NCBI RefSeq assembly: GCF_032248455.1
Contig: NZ_JAVTTP010000001.1
Coordinates: forward strand, 2,726,501 to 2,790,500
Direction of reading: 5' to 3'
DNA: 64,000 nucleotides
DNA from: Pricia mediterranea
GTDB lineage: Bacteria > Bacteroidota > Bacteroidia > Flavobacteriales > Flavobacteriaceae
Positions within the stretch are counted from its first letter, which is position 1, and each line of letters opens with the position of its first letter. Positions 15,429-24,834 of this stretch are shown piece after piece. The notes under the pieces were generated by a model. The model made no database searches, was not told the DNA's origin, and saw only the letters and a list, made by a program, of their open reading frames with translations. The position numbers and the translations under genes are program-made.

Positions 15429-17324
15429 TTACTTGCGATTAACCAGTTCCATTAGGTTTACATCGTTGCCAAGCAAAATTTCGTTGCCGTCGATTCGGTT
15501 TTCCAAAGGTCCGTTCTCCAGTTTAAGTACGCCCCTGGGGCAGACTGCCGAGCAGATACCGCAGCCCACGCAGCTCGAGCGCACGATATTCTCGCCTTTC
15601 TGGGCGTAGGCACGTACATCGATACCCATTTCGCAATAGGTGGAGCAGTTGCCGCAGGAAATGCACTGTCCGCCGTTGGTCGTAATCCGGAACTTGGAGA
15701 GCAACCGCTGCTGAAAACCGAGGATGGCGGCCATGGGGCATCCAAACCGGCACCAGACCCGGTTGCCGAAAATGGGGTAGAAACCGACCCCGATGACGCC
15801 CGAAAACACGGCCCCGATCAAAAATCCGTAGAATTGGTTCAGTTTATAGGCCTGGAAAAAGAATAGCTTTCCGGGACTGCTAAAGTAGGTAAAGAGCAGA
15901 ATTCCGACGACCACGGTGAAATATCCGATGGCGCCGTAACGCGCATCCTTGGCCAATTCCTCGCGTCTAAAAAGCAGGGCCCAGGCAAAAATCAGGGTCA
16001 GGACCAGTATCACGCTCCATATAAAAAACTCTTTGGAAATCAGGGAATTATCATACTGCTTCACCGCACTGTTTTTTTCTACCGTAAAAGAGGTGCCGTT
16101 CGTTGACGTAAGTTCAGCTGTCTGTCCGCTCTCCATGCGGTGCAGGGCTGCTTGGTTGTCCGCTTTCGAAACTATCCCATATTTTATCGTTATGTCTTTG
16201 GTGTTCTCGATCGTAGGAGGGGCTCCACTAGCGTCGTCATGAAGGAAGACGACACTTTTGGCCCCGGCTTCCTGTGCCGCCATGATGCGTTCCCCGATGG
16301 GTTTCCCTTCCGGTTCGCTAATGACTACCATTTGGTCTTCGAGGTTGCTCCATTTTGAAATGGATTCCGATTCGTTTCCCCTTAAGTATGAAAATACCAC
16401 CGCAGTAGTCATAATGGTCACAAATACCAGCACGCTATGTATGACCCATCGTTCTACTTTCCAGGCGAACATGCGTTTGTCGCTCAGATGCCGAAATGGG
16501 TCACCGGCGGTTTCTGCAAGTCCCCCGCAACCGCAGACCCAACTGCAGTACCAGCGTTTTCCATATTTATAGGTGAGGATGGGGGTGATGACGAAAATGG
16601 ACAATATCCCGAATATGAGCATTAGCAGGCCCAAGTTGCCCGAACTCAAGAATTCATTCAGCTTATAGCCGGCAAACAGGTCATAGTTCAGGGGCCAGAT
16701 ATTTTTTAGATCGTAATAGGGTTGGTTCAGGCGGACCAAGATTTCGGGGATGATAAAGGCAAAGCTCAATTGAAAGAACATGACCGATATCGTACGCAGT
16801 AACTCGTAGCGGTTGTGGCGGTATTTCCAGATGAACTTAATGCCAAAGGCTAAGATGGCCATAGTATATAGGGTGCCATAAAGGAACCATTGGCTGGCCG
16901 GGTTACCGCTTAAAAATTGGCTCAAGGGGTCGAACAAGGCAATGACCCCTCGATTGTCGCCATCCTGGACTAGACCGAGATATTCCGGAAACCAATACAG
17001 CACGACGTAAAAAAGGGTCAGCCCGATTCCCAGGATCCATCCCCAAAACCCTCTTGACGTCAACGACTTGAAATAGACGCCGTCGTTTTTTATACCCTCG
17101 TGCCGGTGCAGGTACTCCGCCCCGGCGAACCAGATAGTGCCGGTCGCGATGGCCGCGAGGGACAAGGTCAACCAGAGGGATTTGTTCGGAAAATCGACGT
17201 TGAAAAGGGCCAAAAGCATAATGCCAAGCCCCACAAGCCCGATAAAGGTCGCGATTTTCTGTTGAACGTTCAGGGCCTTGGGCGGTTCGCCCGTGAGGGA
17301 CATGTTGCGTTGTAGGGTGCTCAT
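15429..17324 (-). CDS. Membrane polyferredoxin (NapH/NosR-like 4Fe-4S protein) with PA-like insert
   Basis: This 631-residue protein has about nine membrane helices. Two classical 4Fe-4S clusters sit at the C-terminus: Cys554, 557, 560, 564 and Cys585, 588, 591, 595. Two membrane-edge cysteine motifs, CSWVCGCGG (260-268) and CRFGCP (525-530), are typical of the NapH/NosR/CcoG-like group. Between helices a soluble segment (about 317-430) contains GERIMAAQEAGAKSVVFLHD and a later IVSKADN, resembling a protease-associated (PA) domain. It probably moves electrons between the membrane and soluble partners. The neighbouring FAD oxidoreductase, 106 bases upstream, is a likely partner. Confidence 0.8.
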   Translation of the reverse strand: MSTLQRNMSLTGEPPKALNVQQKIATFIGLVGLGIMLLALFNVDFPNKSLWLTLSLAAIATGTIWFAGAEYLHRHEGIKNDGVYFKSLTSRGFWGWILGIGLTLFYVVLYWFPEYLGLVQDGDNRGVIALFDPLSQFLSGNPASQWFLYGTLYTMAILAFGIKFIWKYRHNRYELLRTISVMFFQLSFAFIIPEILVRLNQPYYDLKNIWPLNYDLFAGYKLNEFLSSGNLGLLMLIFGILSIFVITPILTYKYGKRWYCSWVCGCGGLAETAGDPFRHLSDKRMFAWKVERWVIHSVLVFVTIMTTAVVFSYLRGNESESISKWSNLEDQMVVISEPEGKPIGERIMAAQEAGAKSVVFLHDDASGAPPTIENTKDITIKYGIVSKADNQAALHRMESGQTAELTSTNGTSFTVEKNSAVKQYDNSLISKEFFIWSVILVLTLIFAWALLFRREELAKDARYGAIGYFTVVVGILLFTYFSSPGKLFFFQAYKLNQFYGFLIGAVFSGVIGVGFYPIFGNRVWCRFGCPMAAILGFQQRLLSKFRITTNGGQCISCGNCSTYCEMGIDVRAYAQKGENIVRSSCVGCGICSAVCPRGVLKLENGPLENRIDGNEILLGNDVNLMELVNRK

Positions 17325-17430
17325 TTTTTTATTATTTTGCTCGATAATCGAGATTAAATGCTCCTGGGTTTAGCTTGGCATATTCAAGTCGTTTTCTTAT
17401 GTATGCCTCGTGGGCTTTTCCCGAGGTTGT

Positions 17431-18777
17431 TTACAGACTTAAAATCCGTTTCCAGCTTCTCTTTTTCGGGCGGATGTTCGTGTTGAACTCCTGGTTGAAC
17501 TGCTTTACGATCTCCGGTTCATACTTATCATAAAACTCGGGATCGAAATTGGCATCCCTTAAATATTCCATAACATAGGTGATACTGCGATCTTCGGTCA
17601 GCCACCGGTCCACTATCCCGTGACGCAACCGGATGCCGAAGGTATTGATGCCCAATAACTTTTGATCGTCCTTGTTGTATGCCATGGTAATGCATTTGGT
17701 GTCATCGTTATGTTTCCAGTGAAAATGGACCTCGTAGTCCTTTTTGCGTTCTTCGGGGAATACCCAGCCGTAAGTCTGATACTCGATATCGAAAAACTTG
17801 GCGCTGTTGAACCAATGCCCCGGTTGGTATTCGAGGGGATTATTGCAAATGGTCTGCGCCAAGGCCTCGCCCATCATCCTTCCCGTGTACCAGACTGCCT
17901 CAACAGGCGGGCGATTGCCGATCGGTTCGCGCTGCTGGGCGCAGTCGCCGATGGCATAAACATCCTTGATATTGGTCTCGAGCCGGCGGTTGACCAGTAC
18001 ACCTCGGTCGGTCTCGATACTGCTATCCTTTAAAAATGCCACCTTCGGTTTAACTCCCGTGGTGATGCCCACGACCTTGCACGGAATTTCCTCTCCGGTT
18101 TCCTTGACCGTTACACCGCGTACTTTTCCGTTGTCATCGGATAAAATTTTGTCCAGATTCAGATTGTGGCGCAGGTCCACGCCGTGCGATTTGATATGGC
18201 GGGAAATCATTTTTGCCTCTCCGATGGGCAGTACATTGTTCCAAAAGGCATCCTCCCGAACCAATAGGGTGACCTCAATGTTGCGGGTACGCAGCATTTC
18301 GGCCATCTCCACCCCGATCAGGCCCCCGCCCACAATCACGGCCTTGGGACAGACCTTATTGTTCGGGGCGTTTTCTTCCAGTTTTTCTAGGTCCTGTTTG
18401 GTGACCAGACCCTGTACGCCATCCAAATCGAGACCCTCCCAACCAAAGGTATTGGTTAGCGATCCCGTAGCGATTACCAGTTTATCATAGGCGATGCTAC
18501 CCCCATTAGAAAAATAAAGGGACTTGGTATCGGTATCGACACGATTGACATAGGCGTTAATCAGTTCCAACCGGTTTTTCCTCCAAAACCAATCTTCATA
18601 AGGTTTGATATCGGTCCATCTCATATGGCCCATATACACATACATGAGAGCGGTACGGGAAAAGAAATGATCGGTTTCTGAAGAGATGATCGAAATGCGT
18701 CTATCGGAAAGCTTTCGAATATGTCTCGCCGCCGTAATTCCCGCAATTCCGTTTCCGATGATGACGACATGTTCCAT
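17431..18777 (-). CDS. FAD/NAD(P)-dependent oxidoreductase
   Basis: This 448-residue two-dinucleotide-binding flavoprotein has an FAD motif IIGNGIAGITAARHI at the start, an NAD(P) motif AVIVGGGLIGVEMAEML near residue 150, and the second FAD segment VYAIGDCAQ near 285. It resembles rubredoxin/ferredoxin reductases and NirB-type reductase modules. No extra iron-sulfur motif is seen. It is cotranscribed with the polyferredoxin and probably feeds it electrons from NAD(P)H; this is inferred. A perfect TAATTTTG box at 18811-18804 upstream may be its promoter, but no good -33 element is visible. Confidence 0.85.
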   Translation of the reverse strand: MEHVVIIGNGIAGITAARHIRKLSDRRISIISSETDHFFSRTALMYVYMGHMRWTDIKPYEDWFWRKNRLELINAYVNRVDTDTKSLYFSNGGSIAYDKLVIATGSLTNTFGWEGLDLDGVQGLVTKQDLEKLEENAPNNKVCPKAVIVGGGLIGVEMAEMLRTRNIEVTLLVREDAFWNNVLPIGEAKMISRHIKSHGVDLRHNLNLDKILSDDNGKVRGVTVKETGEEIPCKVVGITTGVKPKVAFLKDSSIETDRGVLVNRRLETNIKDVYAIGDCAQQREPIGNRPPVEAVWYTGRMMGEALAQTICNNPLEYQPGHWFNSAKFFDIEYQTYGWVFPEERKKDYEVHFHWKHNDDTKCITMAYNKDDQKLLGINTFGIRLRHGIVDRWLTEDRSITYVMEYLRDANFDPEFYDKYEPEIVKQFNQEFNTNIRPKKRSWKRILSL

Positions 18778-18965
18778 ATCTGTTCCGATGTTGATCCGTT
18801 TGTCAAAATTAAAGGTAAGAACTTAATGTAAGGCATCCATTTAAAAGGGATTTAAATTTTGGTTCGCCTTTGATTCAAATTCGGAAATGTTACCGTGGAC
18901 GCCGAATCCTCGGGTTTACTAAGAAATACACCTGGCTAGCACTACGCGCTTGGGCCTGGCACCTA

Positions 18966-18995
18966 TTTATATCAGACAAATAAGCATTATTTTTG
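18966..18995 (+). promoter_or_regulatory. Promoter of the GH113 gene
   Basis: TTTA (18966-18969), an 18-base spacer and TATTTTTG (18988-18995) match the Bacteroidetes promoter form. The gene starts 75 bases downstream. Confidence 0.55.
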
Positions 18996-19070
18996 AGTTT
19001 TGGTTTCATTCAAACCGTTCCGTCATAGGATGGAGGGATTAGGCTGGACCAATGCTTTACCTGTAGAAAA

Positions 19071-20072
19071 ATGAAGAAGTTTGGATGGTTTTTGCTGTGC
19101 CTGATACCCATTTGCCTGCTTGGTCAGTCCTCCGAAAAGATCAACGGGATAAGCTTTGTGGCTTCTCGCGAAGGAGTTGCCCAAGAACATGTGGCCGAAG
19201 TGATCGACTTGAACGCCAACTACGCCGCGATTATGCCTTTCGGGTTTATACGGGATATCAACTCCCCCGTAATCATCTTCAACACCGACCGGCAGTGGTT
19301 CGGCGAGACCAAGGAAGGAGCCATGCAATACATCAAACTCCTCCATGATAATGGTATAAAGACCATGGTCAAGCCGCAAATTTGGATTTGGAAAGGGGAG
19401 TTCACCGGGCGCCTGACAATGCATACCGAGGCGGATTGGAAGATTCTGGAGGATTCGTATGAGGACTTCATCATGACTTACGCCAATATGGCCGCGGACG
19501 CCGGTTCGGAACTGTTCTGTGTGGGCACCGAGTTGGCGCGTTTCGTACAACTACGTCCCGATTACTGGCACCGGCTTATCGCCAAGATTCGGACTGTCTA
19601 TTCGGGAAAGTTGACCTATGCCGCCAATTGGGACGAGTACGACAGGATTCCTTTTTGGGAGGATCTCGACTATATCGGTATCGATGCCTATTTTCCCCTT
19701 TCCGAAGAAAAAACGCCTTCCGTTGCCCAATTGAAAGCCGGATGGCAAGAACATAAAGACCGTATTAAAGCGCTATACAGCACCTGCGAAAAACCGGTGC
19801 TTTTTACCGAATATGGCTACCGAAGCACGGACCAGACCGCTTGGAAGCCTTGGCTGGTCGACCGGCACGAAGAACCGGTCAATCTGACCGCACAGGAGAA
19901 CGCCACCCGAGCGATCTTAGAGGAATTCTGGCCCGAATCATGGTTTGCGGGAGGGTATGTTTGGAAATGGTTTATAGACCACAAGCAGTCCGGCGGCGAA
20001 AGGGATAATCGGTTCACGCCCCAGAACAAGCCGGCGGAAGAGGTTCTTCGGGATTTCTACAGGCGATATTAG
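19071..20072 (+). CDS. GH113-like glycoside hydrolase (putative beta-mannanase)
   Basis: This 333-residue protein has a signal peptide (MKKFGWFLLCLIPICLLGQ) and a TIM-barrel body. CVGTELARF (around residue 150) and LFTEYGYRS (around 245) carry the two glutamates expected as acid/base and nucleophile. VKPQIWIWKGEF and the C-terminal GGYVWKWFIDH segment fit GH113-related hydrolases. It is secreted or periplasmic. The divergent FAD/polyferredoxin pair and the nearby glycosyltransferases suggest a link with a surface glycan, not proven. Confidence 0.8.
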   Translation: MKKFGWFLLCLIPICLLGQSSEKINGISFVASREGVAQEHVAEVIDLNANYAAIMPFGFIRDINSPVIIFNTDRQWFGETKEGAMQYIKLLHDNGIKTMVKPQIWIWKGEFTGRLTMHTEADWKILEDSYEDFIMTYANMAADAGSELFCVGTELARFVQLRPDYWHRLIAKIRTVYSGKLTYAANWDEYDRIPFWEDLDYIGIDAYFPLSEEKTPSVAQLKAGWQEHKDRIKALYSTCEKPVLFTEYGYRSTDQTAWKPWLVDRHEEPVNLTAQENATRAILEEFWPESWFAGGYVWKWFIDHKQSGGERDNRFTPQNKPAEEVLRDFYRRY

Positions 20073-20215
20073 CCAAAAAGCTGCCGTGGCAAATTGCTCT
20101 GGATTAGCCCTCGCTATTTGTGGGTAGATTGACGGCCTATATTTTTTCGATCAGCTGTGCGGACGTCTTGAGATCAATCGTTCACAACCCTATATTCCCG
20201 GCGGGGGACTTATCT

Positions 20216-21571
20216 TTAAATCCCCAGTACTACCTTGGCAATCGAAAAGTAGATTAGAATCCCGAAAATATCGTTGCCTGTCGTAATGAACGGCCCTGTA
20301 GCCAATGCGGGATCCACGCCCCGTGCATCCAGGAAAATGGGAATAAATGTACCGATAAGGGCCGCAATAATGATGACGGTTATCAGGGCTATACATAGGG
20401 TAGCCGATACCAAATAAGTCGTGTGAAAGGCAAAATGGCTGATAAGCAATACAATTATGGCGATGACCGCGCCGTTGATCAGGCCTAATGCAAATTCCTT
20501 TAATAGACGATTGAGAATTTCGCCCTTGACCGTATCGTTCGCCAGGCCCTGCACCATAATCGCCGAAGACTGTACCCCGACATTGCCTGCCGTAGCCTGG
20601 ATCAGCGGTACAAAGATCAGCAGAATGGGAAATTCAGACATTACCGTCTGAAAACTGCTGATGATGCTCGCCGCCCCGATACCGCCGAACATGCCGATGA
20701 TCAACCAGGGCAAACGTGCCCTGGTCAGTTTCCAAATGTTGTCATGGGCCTCTACGTCCTGAGAAATACCGGCCGCCATCTGATAGTCCTTTTCGGCCTC
20801 TTCCCTAATAACATCTACGATATCGTCGATAGTGATCCTTCCTACGAGCCGTCCAATTTCATCGACGACGGGAATCGCCTCCAAGTCGTACTTGCTCATG
20901 ATCCGGGCCACTTCCTCGGGTTTTTCGTTAACCCCCACTCGGTCCACCTTGGGAATATAGATATCCTTGATGTGGGTAGTGGTCGAAGTGGTCAACAGAT
21001 CTTTTAACGACAGGCGTCCCTTTAGTTTATTCTCGGCATCAACGACATAGATCGAATGTACACGGGTGACGTTCTCGGCCTGGGCGCGCATTTCCTTGAC
21101 ACAGGTCAGCACGTTCCAGTCTTCCTTGACTTTCACAAGTTCCTTGGCCATGAGTCCCCCCGCCGTATACTCGTCATAGCGGAGCAGGTCGACGATATCC
21201 TTGGCATGTTCCCGATCCTCGATTTCCGAAATGACCTCTTGAATGATTTCATTGGGAAGTTCGCCCACGATGTCGGCCGCATCATCGGTATCGAGTTCGT
21301 CCAGCTCCCCGGCGATTTCCTTGGCGGAAAGGTTGTTCAAGATGGCCTCTCTAATATCTTCATCGAGCTCGGTGAGCACCTCCGAGGTCATATCGCTCTC
21401 GAGCAACTTGATGATATAGGTAGCTTCTTCTTGGTCGAGCTCATCGATAATCTCCGCCACATCGGCATAGTGCAGCTCGTCCATCAAGGCGACCAAAGCG
21501 GTATCCTTTTGGTTTTCGATCAGCTCTTCGATCTCGGCTACGAGCTCTTCTGTCAGTTTGAACGGGGTCAT
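20216..21571 (-). CDS. mgtE: Magnesium transporter MgtE
   Basis: This 451-residue protein has the full MgtE order: an N-terminal superhelical domain of acidic helices (about 1-130), two CBS domains (about 130-255) and five membrane helices carrying the Mg2+ path (ATAGNVGVQSSAIMVQGLA, then GPFITTGNDIFGILIYF). The cytosolic domain closes the channel when Mg2+ is high. It has its own promoter and is convergent with the GH113 gene. Confidence 0.94.
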   Translation of the reverse strand: MTPFKLTEELVAEIEELIENQKDTALVALMDELHYADVAEIIDELDQEEATYIIKLLESDMTSEVLTELDEDIREAILNNLSAKEIAGELDELDTDDAADIVGELPNEIIQEVISEIEDREHAKDIVDLLRYDEYTAGGLMAKELVKVKEDWNVLTCVKEMRAQAENVTRVHSIYVVDAENKLKGRLSLKDLLTTSTTTHIKDIYIPKVDRVGVNEKPEEVARIMSKYDLEAIPVVDEIGRLVGRITIDDIVDVIREEAEKDYQMAAGISQDVEAHDNIWKLTRARLPWLIIGMFGGIGAASIISSFQTVMSEFPILLIFVPLIQATAGNVGVQSSAIMVQGLANDTVKGEILNRLLKEFALGLINGAVIAIIVLLISHFAFHTTYLVSATLCIALITVIIIAALIGTFIPIFLDARGVDPALATGPFITTGNDIFGILIYFSIAKVVLGI

Positions 21572-21603
21572 ACGCTGGTCTGAGGAGTTTTGTCCAAATT
21601 TTG

Positions 21604-21633
21604 CAAAGGTAGCGCAAAGCTGCCTGCCTACAA
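21604..21633 (-). promoter_or_regulatory. mgtE promoter
   Basis: On the minus strand TTG (21633-21631), 19 bases and TACCTTTG (21611-21604) match the Bacteroidetes consensus, 32 bases before the mgtE ATG. Confidence 0.7.
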
Positions 21634-21710
21634 GGTATCGCTAGAAAAGTTTATGGGTTAATAAATGGATGATTGAGGGTCCGAAGTACGAAAACTGGCC
21701 AAAACAGATC

Positions 21711-22574
21711 TTAATGGTCTTCCTCGATTTTTTTTGTCAAATGGATAAAATCCTTAACACGTAGCTGCTCGGGACGTAGTTCAAAGAGGGTGTCTTCCCT
21801 CAATATATCCGACAGATTAAAAGATTTCAGACTATTTCGGATGGTCTTTCGACGATGGTTAAAGGCGGCCTTTACGACCCTGAAGAACAGTTTTTCGTCG
21901 CAGGGCAATGTAAAATCAGGCTTTCGCACCAGACGTAGTACCCCTGACTGTACCTTCGGTGGGGGATCGAATACTTCTGGGGGTACCGTAAAAAGGTATT
22001 CGGCATCGTAGAAGGCCTGTACGAGAACGGACAGGATGCCGTAGGCCTTACTGCCTTCTTGTTCGCAAATGCGCTGTGCCACTTCTTTTTGGAACATTCC
22101 CGAAAATTCGGGCACCCGATTGCGCATTTCCAGCATTTTAAACACGATTTGGGTCGAAATGTTGTAGGGGAAGTTCCCCGTAATGGCAAAGGGTTCCTGA
22201 CCGAAGAGACGGAACAGATCGTAATTTAAAAAATCGGCTTCGATGACCTGAAAAGAGCCTGGACCCTGCATTGCTTTTGCATGTTGCAGGGGGAAGCTTT
22301 CGTTCAAATATTCGATTGAAGCCGCATCGAGGTCCATGGCGACCAGATCGATATCCCGAAGAAGCAGATGCTTAGTAAGTACGCCCGTGCCGGGACCAAT
22401 TTCGATAACGTTTCTGTAGCCGTTAAATGAAAGGGTTTCCGAAATCTGTTGGGCGATAACTTCATCCTTAAGGAAATGTTGGCCTAAGTGTTTTTTAGCT
22501 TTGACCGGACTCTTATCAAGCTGCAAATTTTTTCGTTTGTCATATGATTTTCCTTTTTTACGCTTTTTCGCCAT
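21711..22574 (-). CDS. rsmA: 16S rRNA (adenine(1518)-N(6)/adenine(1519)-N(6))-dimethyltransferase
   Basis: This 287-residue KsgA/RsmA family methyltransferase begins with a lysine-rich stretch, then [14 protein letters not shown], the family start. The SAM site [16 protein letters not shown] and the catalytic NFPYNIS motif are present. It dimethylates two adenines in helix 45 during small-subunit maturation. It lies four bases after DUF4286, in a TPR-DUF4286-rsmA operon. Confidence 0.95.
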   Translation of the reverse strand: MAKKRKKGKSYDKRKNLQLDKSPVKAKKHLGQHFLKDEVIAQQISETLSFNGYRNVIEIGPGTGVLTKHLLLRDIDLVAMDLDAASIEYLNESFPLQHAKAMQGPGSFQVIEADFLNYDLFRLFGQEPFAITGNFPYNISTQIVFKMLEMRNRVPEFSGMFQKEVAQRICEQEGSKAYGILSVLVQAFYDAEYLFTVPPEVFDPPPKVQSGVLRLVRKPDFTLPCDEKLFFRVVKAAFNHRRKTIRNSLKSFNLSDILREDTLFELRPEQLRVKDFIHLTKKIEEDH

Positions 22575-22578
22575 ACCT

Positions 22579-22890
22579 TCAATGTTCGCTTACTATTTTC
22601 ATCTCTGTTCGAAAGGAAACAAATTTATTCGGAAAGCGTTTTACGGCATCGTTCCGCAATCGCTCGGCATCTTCAGTGTAGTACTTTTGCAGCGTCTCTT
22701 TGTCAATGGTGGTATATTGCACCGAATAGGTAATGCCGCCCATCTCCTCGTCGATCAGGACCTTACTCATTTTTGCGTTCAAAAACTTACCTGTGGATAG
22801 TACGTCGGGAATATGGGTTTCCCTCATCCAAGATAACCATTCGCTATGAACGGAGGCATCGATGTTCGTCGTTACGTTATAGATTATCAT
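22579..22890 (-). CDS. DUF4286 family protein
   Basis: This 103-residue soluble protein begins [19 protein letters not shown], typical of DUF4286, with the [17 protein letters not shown] segment in the middle. The family commonly accompanies rsmA in Bacteroidetes but has no known function. It is probably translated from the same mRNA as its neighbours (5 and 4 base gaps). Confidence 0.85.
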   Translation of the reverse strand: MIIYNVTTNIDASVHSEWLSWMRETHIPDVLSTGKFLNAKMSKVLIDEEMGGITYSVQYTTIDKETLQKYYTEDAERLRNDAVKRFPNKFVSFRTEMKIVSEH

Positions 22891-22895
22891 ACTTT

Positions 22896-24683
22896 TTAGT
22901 TGATACTATCACCTCTTAGGACCCTGAAATTTTTCCGCGCCTGTGGAAAATAATAACTGTCCTGATAATTATAGATGATTTTCTCGTATTCGGCCTTGGC
23001 TTTTTCTGGTTCATCGAATACTTTTCTGTACAGCTCGCCCAAAGCGAAATGAGCATCGTCGGCCAGAATACCGTTCGCGTAGAATTCCGTTATCTTGCGA
23101 TAGTTGAACTCGGCGGCCTCATAGTCTTTTACCTCCTCCAGTAGTTCGGCCTGTTTGAGAAGGGCTTCGTCCTCGATTTTTTCGCCCTTGTGATCTTGGA
23201 GTATGACATCGAGCTCCGCTATGGCGTCCTTAGTCTTGTTCTGATAGGCCAAGAGATCGGCACGGGCGTATTTTTTAAGGGCGGTCTGGGTGGAATCTTC
23301 GAACGAATTATCGGATATCAATAGGCTCAACTGCATCGCGTCGTTGGCCATCAGTTGTGAGGTCGAGCTTCTCAGTACTTTCAACTGGGTCAGGGCCCAA
23401 TCGAAATCCCCTTTGTAAAAACTGGTCTGCGCTACCTTGAAGCGCGCGTTCTGTCCCAACACATCGTTTTTGAGATTCTTTTGCACCTGGGAAAAATAGA
23501 TCAAGGCCTGGTTGAATTTTTTATCATAGACGAGAATGTCGCCCAAGGCCAATTTTACAAAAGCGTTCACCCGGGTGTTCAACGGCAGGTCAAGGCTTTT
23601 TTTAAGGATGTCGATAGCCGGTTTGGGCGTATCCCGTTCGAAAGCGAGAAAGTTGGCATAGGCGACCTGTAGCTGTAAGGTTCGATTCTTGTACCCGTGC
23701 ATGGCCATCAGTTCGTCGAATTGTTTTTGAACCTTGTCGCGAACCTTGTCATCGGCATCCAGTAATTGGATGTCGATCAGGTTCAACCGGGCGTCCAGTC
23801 TTGTAATTTCGTCGCCGCTGTTATCGGCAATATATTCGAAAATTTCGCGGGCGGTTTCCGTATCGCCGTCATCCAATGCCAAGACGCCCAGCCCGTTAAT
23901 GCGCTGGATCGATGGCGCATCCATACGTTTGTAGAGGGCCTTTTCTTGACGAAAGGCGCTGTCGTACTGTTTTTGCTGCACGAAGAGCCAGCTGAGGAGT
24001 TCGTTCCAAAGCAGATTGGGGTTCTTCTGGACATTTTTCAGGAGTACCCGTTTAAAAAGCAGGTTGTTTTCGTTTTCTGGATCCGCCGTTATGAAGTCGT
24101 CGATCTGTCGCAGCACGTTCGATCTTGAGGTCTTGCCTTCACTGACGAGGTTGAGGTACGATACGTACATTTTCTCGATATCGCCTTGTTCCCCGTAGAT
24201 ACGGGCCATTTGATAGTTGTAGTCCAATTGCGGATTCAGCTCCATGGCTTTAGTGTAGGCCTTAAGGGCCCAATCCAACAAGACATATTTTTGAAAGCGA
24301 TAGCCGGTGCCGTATCCGAAATTGGGATTCTCGTCGATTTTCGCGATGGCCCGTTCATAGTATTCCATGGCCTTGTCGGGCATATCCTGCAAGGTGTAAT
24401 TATAGCCCAGTTCGATAAGCAGGGTCGGATAGGCATTGCCTGCATCTATTTTATCTTGGAGGAAGTTCTGGGCATCCGCATAGCGTTCGAGTTGTTGGTA
24501 GGTAGCGACCAGGCTTTCCGCATAATCCGTTCTCCGCGGGTTTTTATCGACCAATTTCTCGTAGAAGACCACGGCCTTTTCATAATCGCCGTCATCGAAA
24601 TATTGCTGCGCAAGAAAGTCCTCTTGGGCAAGAAGCCCTCCAAAAGACAGCAGTAAGGATAAAAAAAGGATGATTTTGCGCAT
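22896..24683 (-). CDS. Tetratricopeptide repeat protein, exported
   Basis: This 595-residue protein starts with a signal peptide (MRKIILFLSLLLSFGGLLAQ), which decides for the ATG at 24683 rather than 24716. The remainder is almost wholly TPR-like helical pairs, including AVVFYEKLVDKNPRRTDYAE and KAMEYYERAIAKIDENPNFG. It probably acts as a periplasmic scaffold. Specific partners are unknown. Confidence 0.85.
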   Translation of the reverse strand: MRKIILFLSLLLSFGGLLAQEDFLAQQYFDDGDYEKAVVFYEKLVDKNPRRTDYAESLVATYQQLERYADAQNFLQDKIDAGNAYPTLLIELGYNYTLQDMPDKAMEYYERAIAKIDENPNFGYGTGYRFQKYVLLDWALKAYTKAMELNPQLDYNYQMARIYGEQGDIEKMYVSYLNLVSEGKTSRSNVLRQIDDFITADPENENNLLFKRVLLKNVQKNPNLLWNELLSWLFVQQKQYDSAFRQEKALYKRMDAPSIQRINGLGVLALDDGDTETAREIFEYIADNSGDEITRLDARLNLIDIQLLDADDKVRDKVQKQFDELMAMHGYKNRTLQLQVAYANFLAFERDTPKPAIDILKKSLDLPLNTRVNAFVKLALGDILVYDKKFNQALIYFSQVQKNLKNDVLGQNARFKVAQTSFYKGDFDWALTQLKVLRSSTSQLMANDAMQLSLLISDNSFEDSTQTALKKYARADLLAYQNKTKDAIAELDVILQDHKGEKIEDEALLKQAELLEEVKDYEAAEFNYRKITEFYANGILADDAHFALGELYRKVFDEPEKAKAEYEKIIYNYQDSYYFPQARKNFRVLRGDSIN

Positions 24684-24834
24684 GGAAATTCTATTGCAGT
24701 ACCTTGCTTCGTTCATAAAGTATTTTATCTCAATGGAAGCATCAAATCACCGAGCTGATTTAAAATATCATAAAAAGCCTTCCTAACAAAGTTAAGGATT
24801 AATTTTTCGGCGAAGACCTACCGCGTTATCAAGC

